A stretch of 64,000 nt of DNA, taken from NCBI GenBank assembly GCA_950295325.1, contig OX485806.1, forward strand, positions 38,194,001 through 38,258,000, in the 5' to 3' direction. The stretch comes from Polytrichum commune. Lineage: Eukaryota > Streptophyta > Polytrichopsida > Polytrichales > Polytrichaceae. A model generated the notes under the pieces. That model saw only the letters and a program-made list of their open reading frames with translations. It was not told where the DNA came from and made no database searches. Below, in pieces: positions 21,449 through 32,000 of this stretch (position 1 is its first letter; each line of letters begins with the position of its first letter). The translations under genes and the position numbers were made by a program.

Positions 21449-21617
21449 GTTCGTTGGTTTTCACATTTTTTTTGCGAACCCACATACTCATTGTTAAGAG
21501 TTACGGATGTACATCCGTAAGTGTTTGTTCATTTTCTTGGCCTGCTTGCGGAAAAATTGAATTTCCTTATCATAAATGATATTGGAATGTACTTCTCATT
21601 TGTATGTCTTAATTCAG
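21449..21617 (+). other. Intron of island gene 3 containing a palindrome
   Basis: This 169-bp GT-AG intron keeps the frame of island gene 3. It contains the symmetric-variant palindrome at 21501-21520. Confidence 0.75.
21501..21520. repeat. Island palindrome copy 16 (symmetric variant)
   Basis: Perfect 20-bp dyad TTACGGATGTACATCCGTAA. The centre changed from ACGCGCGT to ATGTACAT in both arms, so primary sequence differs but symmetry is complete. Confidence 0.9.
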
Positions 21618-23140
21618 GTATGATCGCACATGGCCATGTGGACGTCAAGTATGCACATTATGGCTTGGATTTCTATCCAGGCGACGCCAATCATACCGTA
21701 GGGTCTTTTGCAAAACTTCTACGAGATCTTGAGAGTCCGCCAACATCATCCTCTCGCGCTCTTTTTGTTGGATGTGGAACAACACCGATTTATGAGGTTG
21801 TGCTAGAGGGGAAAGAAGTATGTCTATCGTCACTGCAAGAACCACCTGAACAAACCGTTCTTGCTAAACCTTTGCCTCCAACTCTACATGTGCAACTGGA
21901 CAATTGTGCCAAAGACAACAAATGCCGATACGTGTCTTGTTTTTGGTCATTGCTCGTAGCCAAGGGCATTTTCAAAGAAATGTTTGTGTCTTTTTTTATG
22001 GTTGGCCACACGCATGATGACATTGACGCTTCATTTGGACGTTGGAGTATGAAGTTGCACGAGGAGGATTTTCCGACGATTCCTCTTCTCATGAAATCAT
22101 ACATGGATTTGGATAATGTGCCAGTCATCCCGCATTTGATTGAAGAAGTGCCCGATTTCAAAGCGTTTATCGAACCATTCATTCTTAAGGGAGGTGACCG
22201 CTTAGTGGACCATACCAAGGCTCAACAATTCCGATTCTATATGCGTGATGATGGTTTGCCGGCCATGCAATTCAAAGTTTTGTGCACTTCCCCGGATTGG
22301 GGTCCAGAGGAAGGGATACTCGTATGGCGCCAAAACGAAGAGGGCAAATGTATGCTACCTGATGGGGAGCCAAAGCCTTGCAAACCCAACCCCATGAGGA
22401 ATGGACCAGAAATCATCAAAGGTATATCCGGATTCATCCAATATTGGAAAGAATTGTGCGAGGAAGACATCACAAGGCGTGTTCGGGATACCCACGAACC
22501 ATTGATTACGTACTGGGATCGCATTCGCTCAGCATTGCTAGCACCCGATGTCGAAACACATTCATGTTTGACACAAGGTTTTTGGCCACAAAGCCGAGTG
22601 ACAATCGTGGAATCTGAGGCCATGTTCTTCGACAATGGGGACATCCGTGAAGAGTTCGCAGCAGACGACCATTATGTTGGCCCAGCTCGTAATCGTCCGG
22701 CTCCATCATTTCGTGTGGCTGTTGATTGCTACAAAGGGTATATGATCCTCGTACGTCCTGGAGATGAGGAGCACCCTAAAACGATTTGGTTGGTAAAAGC
22801 ATTGTCATCACCAAATTTTGTTCCAACTAGCCCAAATTTTCATCAAATTGAGGTGGAATATTGCCGTCCTAGCACCAAAGATCAAAATGTGCTCCGCACA
22901 TATTTAGGGTGGGACACCAAAAAAGGTTTCAAATGGACAATGGACTCAGCATACGAACCAATATAGATAAACACAGATACCATACTTTGTGCTTGGAAAC
23001 CACGCAAAGGTTCCAAATCAGAGACAATGACCATCCCCCAAAAACATATAGATTTTGCCAAAGACAACTTGGCACGTATTGCTGCTGCAGAAAACGATGT
23101 CGAGAATGGAAATGAAGCTGAAGATGAAGATGGAGAATGA

Positions 23141-23769
23141 TATTGACGTAGGGTTGGACCACAATTATTTGAAATGTGTCTTGGTTTTTCATGAAATATA
23201 TGACATTGGGGTCGAATACTATATTAGACACATTTTATAGCAATTTTATAGATTACAATTATATATCATGATTGTATTGATTTACGGATGTGGAATCCAA
23301 CTTCACATGCGCTATCAAATGTTTTTTATATGTTTGTGTTTACGGATGTGGAGTCCAAACTATATAATTATATTGCAGATGCTAATTTGCAATTTCTTAT
23401 ACACACTGTCAAATTATTTTAATATTGTTGCGTTTGGGATGTGCCGTTCAATTCACCCACAATTGGCTAAGATGTTATGTTTGGGATACGCATCCAAGAG
23501 TCCCTAGATATAAAATCAGATGGCTATTTATAGATTCGTTAATTTTGTTCAATACAAAATCAAAAATACAAAATAATTGTGAATTTGTGACATTGGAATA
23601 TTGTGTTGGCGTAGTTTTGATTATCCCCCAAATAATTACTATATTTAGAAACATATATATTCATCACATATGGATCTTTCAAACATTATGTTGCCATTGT
23701 TCCCCATGTTCCCTACGTTCACAATATTCGCATCCGAAACTACGGGTCCAATTTATTTTGAGACTTTCC
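23141..23769. other. 3' flank of island gene 3 to island border
   Basis: AT-rich, no gene. Two half-sites related to the palindrome (TTTACGGATGTGGA at about 23280 and 23340) are followed by 'tccaa' rather than a matching arm. A perfect 18-bp palindrome GAGACTTTCCAAAGTCTC lies at the edge (23760-23777). Confidence 0.45.
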
Positions 23770-23804
23770 AAAGTCTCCAATTAACGAATATGGTGTTTAC
23801 AATG
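23770..23804. repeat. Right inverted repeat bounding the 18-kb island
   Basis: Reverse complement partner of 5507-5544. Its outer half overlaps the METTL codons for DIVNTIF, so part of the repeat is host coding sequence. The inner half (AAAGTCTCCAATTAAC) is non-coding. Confidence 0.7.
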
Positions 23805-24536
23805 TCTAAACCTCCGTCACAGATAGGAAGAAGGGCTGGTCCACCCAAAATCCCTAATTGATACTTCTTACTGTTCTCCATGCTTGTAGAAATGTCAGGA
23901 TCTGATCCATCTTCGTCGTCATCAAGTGTGATGACGTCCATTTGCTTCAGCCCAAGTGTGGGCAACTCTTTAAACATTTTGGTCACATGGGAGTGAGGTC
24001 GATCACATGGCGGGCGGCATAAGAAACTCGGCAGATTTTCAAGGGATATGTCACACATGAAAGGAAAGAAAGTGGAACCATTTAAGGTGCTCATAACCTC
24101 GATGGCCTTTCGCAAAGCCGCAACACTGCAATCGCATGCATACACAACTGCTTCCTTGTTTGCCCTAAGAACTGGAACCACGGAGCTCCCTGTGCCACAA
24201 CCAATCTCAAGCACACGAAGCGGTTTGTTGTTCTCCTTGGTCTGGAAAGCTCTGGAAACTCCTTGGTCAAGTAACGCCGCTCCTTGAAGAAGATGTTGCG
24301 TGAGTGCCGCGTGTAGAATGCCTCCCATGGGATCATTGACGAAGTGCAATCCACATCCTTCCTCTATGGTCGCTTACGGGTTGGGGTTGGGGTTGGGGTT
24401 GGGGTTGGGGCTGAAGTTTTGTCTGACTTCGCCGTTCTTTCGAGCAATCCCTCTACTTTGTCACGTAACGATTCCCACTGGAAATCGTGGCTATGGTAAG
24501 CTTCAGCTGACGAAATCTCGTCCTCATAAACCTCCA
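23784..24536 (-). pseudogene. METTL2/6-like tRNA methyltransferase, N-terminal part, frameshifted
   Basis: The start ATG at 24536 opens MEVYEDEISSAEAYHSHDFQ and leads through a (Pro-Thr) repeat. Family blocks then follow in order but in changing frames: EEGCGLHFVNDP, WEAFYTRHSRNIFFKERRYL, KEFPEL, and NNKPLRVLEIGCGTGSS (SAM-binding motif I), ACDCSVAALRKA, FMCDISLENLPSF, and DGGLDIVNTIF at the island border. At least three single-base frame changes are needed (near 24378, 24340 and 24255), so the copy is probably dead unless these are assembly indels. The C-terminal half is at 5160-5510. The family modifies tRNA position 32 to m3C. A short extra copy of part of this exon is at 54237-54320. Confidence 0.75.
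24378..24410 (+). repeat. (TTGGGG)5 tract inside the METTL reading frame
   Basis: GGG followed by five TTGGGG units on the plus strand, encoding a Pro-Thr dipeptide repeat on the minus strand. It has strong G-quadruplex potential. It resembles the ciliate-type telomere unit but lies within gene sequence. Confidence 0.9.
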
Positions 24537-24785
24537 TTTTCTCTACTCATCAGCTCTGCCGAAATTCCCCGATTTTGAAACCCTACGGATGAGCTCAAAT
24601 ACAAACAACCACCCCCCTCACTGGAACTCGCGGCTATGGATTGGGTTACCCGGGCACTCGGATGCCCGCGTCACTGAGCTCTGTGGTTGCACGCTAAGAA
24701 GATCACGGCTGTCGATTGCGATCTGATATATCTAAAGGCTTCTATGTTACCTCAACTTCTGGCTTCTCTTCCCCTCATGTAGAGC

Positions 24786-24854
24786 TTGAAAAATTTCACG
24801 TTAAACGAAATCTCCACCTCCATCCGCTTATGAATCTAGGATGAAATTTTTCAA
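24786..24854. repeat. Stem-loop with 13-bp perfect arms
   Basis: TTGAAAAATTTCA (24786-24798) and TGAAATTTTTCAA (24842-24854) are exact complements. Pairing extends a few bases outward with mismatches. It lies upstream of the METTL exon. A small inverted-repeat element or regulatory hairpin; undecided. Confidence 0.6.
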
Positions 24855-27060
24855 ACTCAATCCTTCATTGAAAGGATTTGTGAAAGAGATGATGCCTGGA
24901 GAGGAACCCCATTGGGAGCTTTGGGAACCCTTTGGGAACCTTCAAAATCCCACACAAATGCTCTCATACAACAAGATGAAAAATCAACCCCTTCATCTTG
25001 CAAACATCGATCTTTCATCCGTTGAAATTTCATCTATCATAAATTTTTTCCGGGTTGCCCGAGAAGTTTGGTAGACAGTAGGATGGAGCAATGTGAATGG
25101 ATGGCTTGGATGTGGTTTGCCCACAAAACCACACCCTCCATTCATAGCACCTCAGTGACATGGCTCAGGTGCTGTAAAATGGGCCATATGTGGTTGCGGG
25201 CATGGTGGATTTGCACCGTGGACCCACCCAAGCCCATCCAACGGCCAATTGAGCCTCTGTGGTTTCAACAAGGCGCCAACCCTGGTTGTCTCCACGTAGT
25301 GGGACCCCTGTGTAAATTGTGCCCTTCACCTTAAGGTAGATGGGTCTTAAATGGTTATTTTGTCCAACTACACCGTTCATGATGGTTAGTGTCACATACA
25401 CTATTTGCGAAGGGGCCTGAACTAGATGCCTCTAGGCCTCAAAGTGTCACATCCACTAATCGTCAATATGATACTATTCATCAACATAAGTAACCTTTTT
25501 AAATGATAAATTATTTACATTATGACATTCATAGCACATTGGGATACTTGAGATGATAGATATGTGCTTTTTTTGGCAAGGGCAAGATAATATTGGACAT
25601 ACTAATGGCAAGTGTCATTTGTTTACATTATAGTATGCAAGAGGAAAATATTCTTGAGCATAGTAATGCCAGTTGTCATGTGTGTACAATTTAGTCAACT
25701 TGTGGACCATTGTGTAATATAGGCATACACCCATGCTAGGACATTAGTAAGCGCACTTGAGTGTCAAGTTCCACGAGGTGACACTAACAATGAAGTTGTT
25801 CATCATTAGTGTGACCTAGAATATGCCTCAAAATAGGGTAGGTAACATTATTGCGCATGTGACACTAAATACAATAAACGATATAGTCCACTTCTCTTAA
25901 GATAGAATAGAAAAAGAAAAGAAAAAGGAATATCAATGTTTTTACACTGACATGCGATGTTTGTTCACCACCTCCTACTCATGGGCGTGTGGTAATGGGG
26001 GGTGTGGAGGTGTCTTAGGGTTGGTTCCATGTAGGTTTGCTCACCCACAAAGTGGAATGTACATTTTCAATAGTATGTAGTGGACAAATAGCCTACATGG
26101 CAACTAACGTTTGATGCAAGTTTTCACATGTAGACCGTGAGTTATTGTAAGCAAATAGCCAGTTTGGCACTTCTGTGCCGAATAATTATTCAAAGTGTCA
26201 AAAGTCGGTATTGTGCTTCACAATATATATTATTATTTTATTTCCAAACAACTTGTGTATGATTTTTCCCCAATTTTGACTTGTTTATATATACCCAATT
26301 AATAGGTATTATGTGTTCACAACACACATCACATTAAATGTAAGATTTAGTATATGATCCTTATGTCCACAATCCATGTGGGATATCTAAACTTGAGAGA
26401 TGAAGCCATGGTGGTCCTCTTGTATGTATTGTTTGTGTTTTTTGGTATAACAACTTCAAATTGTAAATGTTTTTGTTGGAGGTCGTATTATGTTTGAGAG
26501 TGTCTAAGTTTTCTTAGTTTATCACAACTCCAACAAAAATTCTTCTTTGCACAAGCAAGCTCAAAAAATACGTGCATGACATATTTTCTCTTCAAACCTC
26601 CTTACTTCTTGAAAATGCTTGTTGAATTTTGTTCATATTTTGTGCACAAAATTTTATGATCACAAAGTTCTTTTTGGAGACGGTACTTTGTTTGATGCAC
26701 CAACTTATTCTACTTGGACACAATTCTAAACAAGTGCATCCTCTCGTTGTTAAGTGGATGTAGAATTGAGGTTCGGAAAGTTATCGAGGACACAAACCAA
26801 GTTCTTAGTACATAGTCTTGTAGTTTCATGTTAATTCATATTATTTGCGATGACTAAGGATGACCTCAAATATAAAGTGAACCCCTTCTCTACTTATGTA
26901 TCCTACAATGAACTATTAACACTACATAAGGTTATGTAGAGTGAGAATTTACCAGATTTTGGAAATTGGGTAAGTTAATTAATGTAATTATGGCAAATTG
27001 TGTTTATTGTTTTCAAAATAATCCAACATCTATTTGGGGAATTATTTTGTGCCATACCAG
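24855..27060. other. Intergenic repeat-derived DNA, no gene recognised
   Basis: 25330-25395 shares 'agatgggtcttaaatggtta' with the dispersed repeat at 50840 and 56040. Two similar words ('acta.tggcaagtgtcat') recur at about 25600 and 25660. Scattered 'gacactaa' words occur at 25780-25870. Short open frames lack motifs. Confidence 0.45.
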
Positions 27061-27087
27061 CTATATAGCTATGATAGTGTTAGTTCT

Positions 27088-27405
27088 ATAATATATATAG
27101 ATAGATATAGATATATAGATAGATATAGATATATAGATATATAGAGATATATAGATATATAGATAGATATATAGATATACAGATAGATATATAGATATAT
27201 AGATATATAGATAGATATATAGATATATAGATATATAGATAGATATATAGATATATAGATATATAGATATAGATATAGATATATATAGATATATATAGAT
27301 AGATAGATATAGATAGATATATATAGATAGATAGATAGATAGATAGATAGAGAGAGATATATAGAGAGATATATATATCTCTCTCTATATATATATATGA
27401 AAAGA
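27088..27405. repeat. GATA / TATAGA microsatellite
   Basis: About 320 bp of interspersed GATA and TATAGA units, ending in a dyad of GAGAGATATATATATCTCTC near 27365-27385. Open frames of Tyr/Ile/Ser/Leu across it are artefacts of the repeat. Confidence 0.95.
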
Positions 27406-28680
27406 TTAGAGTTGGTGTTAGTAAGTATTCTAATCAATTGGGACCGGAGCTTATTTCTTTTCTATTTTTCTTTTGTTTAGAATGATATGCATTAAGTATA
27501 TTATGGCTATCTGTGAAAAGAGCTCCATCAATTTTTGGATTTTAGGAGTGGGAATTTGGAGGTCTTGGAGATGTTTAGTGGTTGTTGTGTGTATAGTTCC
27601 TCTTATTTTTGCCATAATGATGGTAAGTGGTAGTACATCCATCCTAACTGGGATAGGAGTGGGTGGAGGATGGTGTACTTAGTTCATATTTCGAGTTTTA
27701 GCATCCATGGGGAATCTATTGTTGCAACATGTTAACTTAAATATTTGTACTTTGAGGTTTGCGTTGCGTCTGAAGGGTGGTTTGGTTGTAGGTGGACCTT
27801 TTGTTACACAAAATATATCTAGGATTTAATCATGCAAGACATGTGCATCTTGGGAGGCAATATGTGCACAGGAGTGGCCATGAGGGTATGGTGTTCTCAA
27901 GTGTTCGATCTTTTAAGTTTGCTAACGTTTATAAGGGTAAAGCATCGTGTTGTGAGGTGGGATAGCAGTGTGTTTGCAATGCGTTCACTACTTTGTTTTG
28001 TCGGTTGGTCCATAGATTGTTTATGTGTTTATTTTTGTAGCATGAAAGCAGGCGGATGCATGTATCGTTTTGGTGGGATGTACATGTACTTACATAATGG
28101 GGATATGTCTTTGTTTGAGGATGTATTTCTTACAATAGTTGCCTAAATATTTGTTGCAACAAAATTTAAGAGTTTGCATGATTTGCACATCAATAATCCA
28201 AGGAGTGTCCCAAAATAGGTCAGATCATTTTATATGGATGTCAGTGTCCATAGCCATTTGTTTACAAAAGGTAGTAATGCAAAATCAGTAAAATTAAATT
28301 AAATTTGGCAATCTTATTGCCAAAGTGATTGAGAGCCCATTCTTCCCAAAGTTTGTCGAATGGGTTAGCCCAATTTGAGTCTACTCTTGAAAATATTACC
28401 TACATAGAGATACATGGGCGGGGGGGGGGGTGCACCTATTGAGTTTCTTGAGCAACTAGGACAATTATCTGGATTTGTAATGATTGAGCATGTTAGGTCT
28501 TGGGAGGGCAGGGGGAGGGAGGATAGTGCATGCGTGATTTGTTAGGGTGGGGTGTGAGGATGTCAGATGTAAATTTAAGGGAAGGAAGGGGGTGGACATG
28601 CTAAAGTTGCGTGTTTTAGGTGGTAGTTTAACTATGACCTATGTGAAGGGTCAAGGTTGAGTCCTTCTAAGCCCATAATG
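27406..28680. other. Intergenic, no gene recognised
   Basis: A G-rich homopolymer (about 10 G) lies near 28419-28430. The two short open frames in 27470-27680 and 27830-28146 have no recognisable domain or splice context and are not called. Confidence 0.4.
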
Positions 28681-29064
28681 CTACACTAAATATGATATTT
28701 AGTGTCATCAATTCTAATCGTCTTGCTCTATACTAATTGTAAACCGCGGTATAATGTTTCCAACACTTAGTTTTGACCCCACGTTATTTGTCATTCCTTG
28801 TAATTTTTTGGGGAATTATAGATTAACAATGTTGCAATTACTATTACTTACCAAATGATATTTCATCCACATATCAATCATCTATGACAATATTTCATCA
28901 CAAGTTGCTGACAATAGAAGGTAGGGTTTTGGCCAATGGATGAACTCACCCATCATCCATCATCCATGACAATACTTGTTCACTTGTTCATAAGAAGCGT
29001 CATCCGAAAAGTTACCATAGTGACATTAAATACCATACGACACTAGGTATCATATTTAGTGTAG
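28681..29064. mobile_element. MITE with ACTAAATATGATATTTAGT ends and TA borders
   Basis: The left end (28681-28705) is a palindromic terminal sequence TA + CACTAAATATGATATTTAG. The right end (29040-29064) is its inverted copy with two changes, also closing in TA. The flanking TA dinucleotides suggest a Tc1/mariner-type target. The interior (about 330 bp) is non-coding. Same family as 53627-53851. Confidence 0.65.
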
Positions 29065-32000
29065 TTGATGTTGGAAAAAGCTATTCCCAACTTTGAGCTT
29101 GATATGAGTTGGCCCCAGTCCTTAGCATTTCTTTATGTGTTTGAAAGAGGGAGTGCGGCGGCATGTGTAGTTGGTAGGAAAGTTGGTTAACTTGTGGGTG
29201 AAGTGTATCGTGCATTGAATTTTAATGACTTAGTGTGTTTGGGTAGCATTTTGAAAAAGCTAGTAGTGTTAAGACTTGCTTGGCTAGGTGGGCATGTTGT
29301 GTGTTTGTAGGTTTGTGTATGCATGTTTCTCTATAATTTTGAGAAATGGCTTTACCAAAGGGTGTGAGTGATTTGGAGGTGGTCATTCCCCTAACAACTA
29401 GGGTGGATGATGCAACTGAAAAATACATGGGGGTTCGCTTGGGTTTGGTATGGGAAAAACTCATGGTTGAGGAGGGTCTAGATGCAATCCTCGATGTTGT
29501 TGTTGCCTCATAGTTAGGCTTATGACGACCATGGGAGGAAAAATCCGACGTTAGCTTTGTGTATTGTGTGCATCTTCGATCAGTTAGATGGTCGCCCAGG
29601 CATGCGGGTCTTCTTGACGCTCCGGTTCAGAGTTTAGTGATCGTGTTGGAGGATGGCCCTTCAAATATTGGATTTGGTCAACATGTCAACCTACTGAGGG
29701 CTTTGTGAGGGAGCATGTGGAGCAATTTCCAATTGGACTAAGGATGGTGATATGATTTTCAACCATCATCAATGATTGGGGGGGGGGGGGGAGGGGACCA
29801 ATGTTACCCTCATGGCCTAATAAGGTGTTAAAGTTGTTGTTATGTTGACATGGCAACTAACAACTTTTATGACTCATGAATGTAGGGGTTCTAGTTAGAT
29901 GAAGGTATTGTTGGTTTCGCATTTGTTTGGGTAGAGCAAAGTTTAGGATAATGGCTCGCATTAGCTTCATATTGTGGAGCTTGCGTAAACATTGTGGTAT
30001 TGGTAATATGAAGGGTGCCCATTTGAATACGTTTCCTTATTGGTGCTTATGGTGTATTGACCATGAGAGTCATAGAGAATGGGTTTGTGGGTTCAAGGGG
30101 TGGGTGGGGGGCACGAGAGCATTACATAGTTTGATTATGTTTCCAATTTGTGTTTGCTAAGAATGATATAGTAAGTACCGTATGGATATGTGGTGTAATT
30201 TTTCCATTAAAGGTAGAGATGGATGGTGCAGAGAATTTGAGGTTAGTAAGCAATTTATTGTGGGCGTGTGGATTTCACCTCAGACCCGTACTTTGAGTAT
30301 GATAAGTGATTTGACTTGCCAACCTAGTGTGTGTAGCTTATCTATAAATGGGTTATATTCTTGTATCTTGACTTCTATGGAGTCTTTTGGTAGTCCGTTG
30401 TGACAAAAAGTGAATTCATTGATACGAATTTGTAGACCGGGTACGGAGAGGGAAGGAAGGGCTATTTTTTTGGTGGTTCCAAGGACACACATTATGTGAG
30501 GTCTAAATCTTGCCAAACATGTGTATCTTGGGGAATAACATTCATATGGTAGAAGCCATGAGGAGAGGGTGTTGTCACTCGGTATGTTGTTTTGTGTACT
30601 TGCGTTGATAACCATGAAACATTTGGTGAGATTGCTAAAGAGGAACATACAAACCATTTCATATATTTATTTTGTTGTGTCTAGATATATGTATGATGCG
30701 TACGTGGTGATTTGTATATTTGGATAGTAGATGGGACCATGTGTCCATTACTCTTAGGGAACAAAGGTTACAATGTATGTTTATGTGGATACATGGCCAA
30801 AATATATGTTTTCATAGCTTATCCATGTTTTGTGCATAGCAAAATTTAAGGACTTGGCTAGTTTGTGCATATGTTGTCCAAGGCATTTTTCAAAATACAT
30901 TGGATTGTGGTTGGCTTATCTTATCATTGCCCAACCATTGACAGGCATATGGAAAATGTCCTATGGCATGGATGATTTGCATACAAGCTAGTGTGTTGCT
31001 TTCATATTGCTCTATTGAGGTTCATGGTGGAACCATCATGCTTTATAGAGGTGGGTGTGGAGTGCCACCAATGAGGTGTGGTGAGGGTTGTGTTGACGGT
31101 AAAAATGTTTACCTTTTACTAGAAGCATGTGATAGAAGAAAGTAGTAGGGCATGGATAAATATTAGAAGAAAAAGGACACGAGATAATGGGTTAAGATAG
31201 AAGGTTCCGTTGAAGAGGGGCCCACTATTTGAAGGAGTGGTTAGGAGTCAAAGATAGAATTTAAAGATTTGGATTAGAGAAAAGACAATATTTAGAAGAG
31301 GAACAATGTTTTTGTTGTGAACCATTTTCCATTAAGTACTTTATGAAGGCTACCTATTTGTGTGGATTGTATGATAGCAAGATTCCTTTGTTGAGGTCCC
31401 CTTCAACCCTCAACCTTAGACGGTGTAACCCACTACTAACCGGTTACATGAACATCACCCCTATCGGAATTAGACTTCACATAATTCCAATATCCTTGAA
31501 GGTAGACATATGCACGATTGATTGCAAGAGGTAGGATTTCCTCTTAGTCGAATGGGTTATCAAGGACTTTTTTTATAAATTGTAAATGTACCAAATAATG
31601 AACAAAATACTTCAGCATTACAAAATCGACTATGTGAGCAACAAACGTTCCATACCATCTATCTTGTCATTTAATCGGTTTCAATTAGTTATACAAATGC
31701 TAAAGCATTCAAAGTGTCATTTAAAACACAATCAATAACACTTGGAGTTTAGTTAAAAGATCACCAATGGACATGGAGATGACAAAATGTACAAGCTAAC
31801 ATAGACAAGTTGTAAACACGGATAGAACAGAACAAGAAATATAATCAATTGTCATAAGACATGAAAATTTTGCATAATTATCTACTCCAAAACAAAGATT
31901 GCATTTAATTGAAAAAACTAAATACACAAATTGAAAGCATTTACTTTAATTGTGTTCACAAACACATTCAACCTTGTACCAAATATTTACAATGTGAAGG

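Larger units (their letters stand above)
20044..23140 (+). pseudogene. Island gene 3: DUF7869-type, transposase-like protein with in-frame TAG
   Basis: Two exons: 20044-21448 (strong context gccATGG) and 21618 onward (donor CAG|GTTCG, acceptor TTCAG), joined within a Gly codon. The frame reaches TAG at 22964-22966 (917 aa). It then stays open to TGA at 23138-23140, with family-like residues (DTILCAWKPRKGS, PQKHIDFAKDNLAR, acidic tail). Motifs typical of the DUF7869 class: a CxxC pair (KCSACEKYK, near residue 376), HDKIDHAKTACPC (near 436), VQLDNCAKDNK (near 559) and MVGHTHDDIDASFG (near 598). The spaced acidic residues fit an RNase H-like, DDE-type fold, so a transposase role is plausible but inferred. 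The TAG suggests a recent nonsense change or a shortened protein. Four palindromes lie upstream and one in the intron. It is transcribed toward the right border of the island. Confidence 0.7.

Noticed and set aside
7866-21520. CRISPR array
   Set aside because: The repeats are palindromes with irregular spacing from 24 bp to several kb, in a eukaryotic genome with introns. There are no uniform spacers or cas genes.
5507-23804. Simple target-site duplication for the island
   Set aside because: The matching sequences at the two borders are inverted, not direct. I could not find a convincing direct duplication just outside them.
27069-27437. 122-codon Tyr/Ile/Ser/Leu frame
   Set aside because: Translation of the GATA/TATAGA microsatellite.
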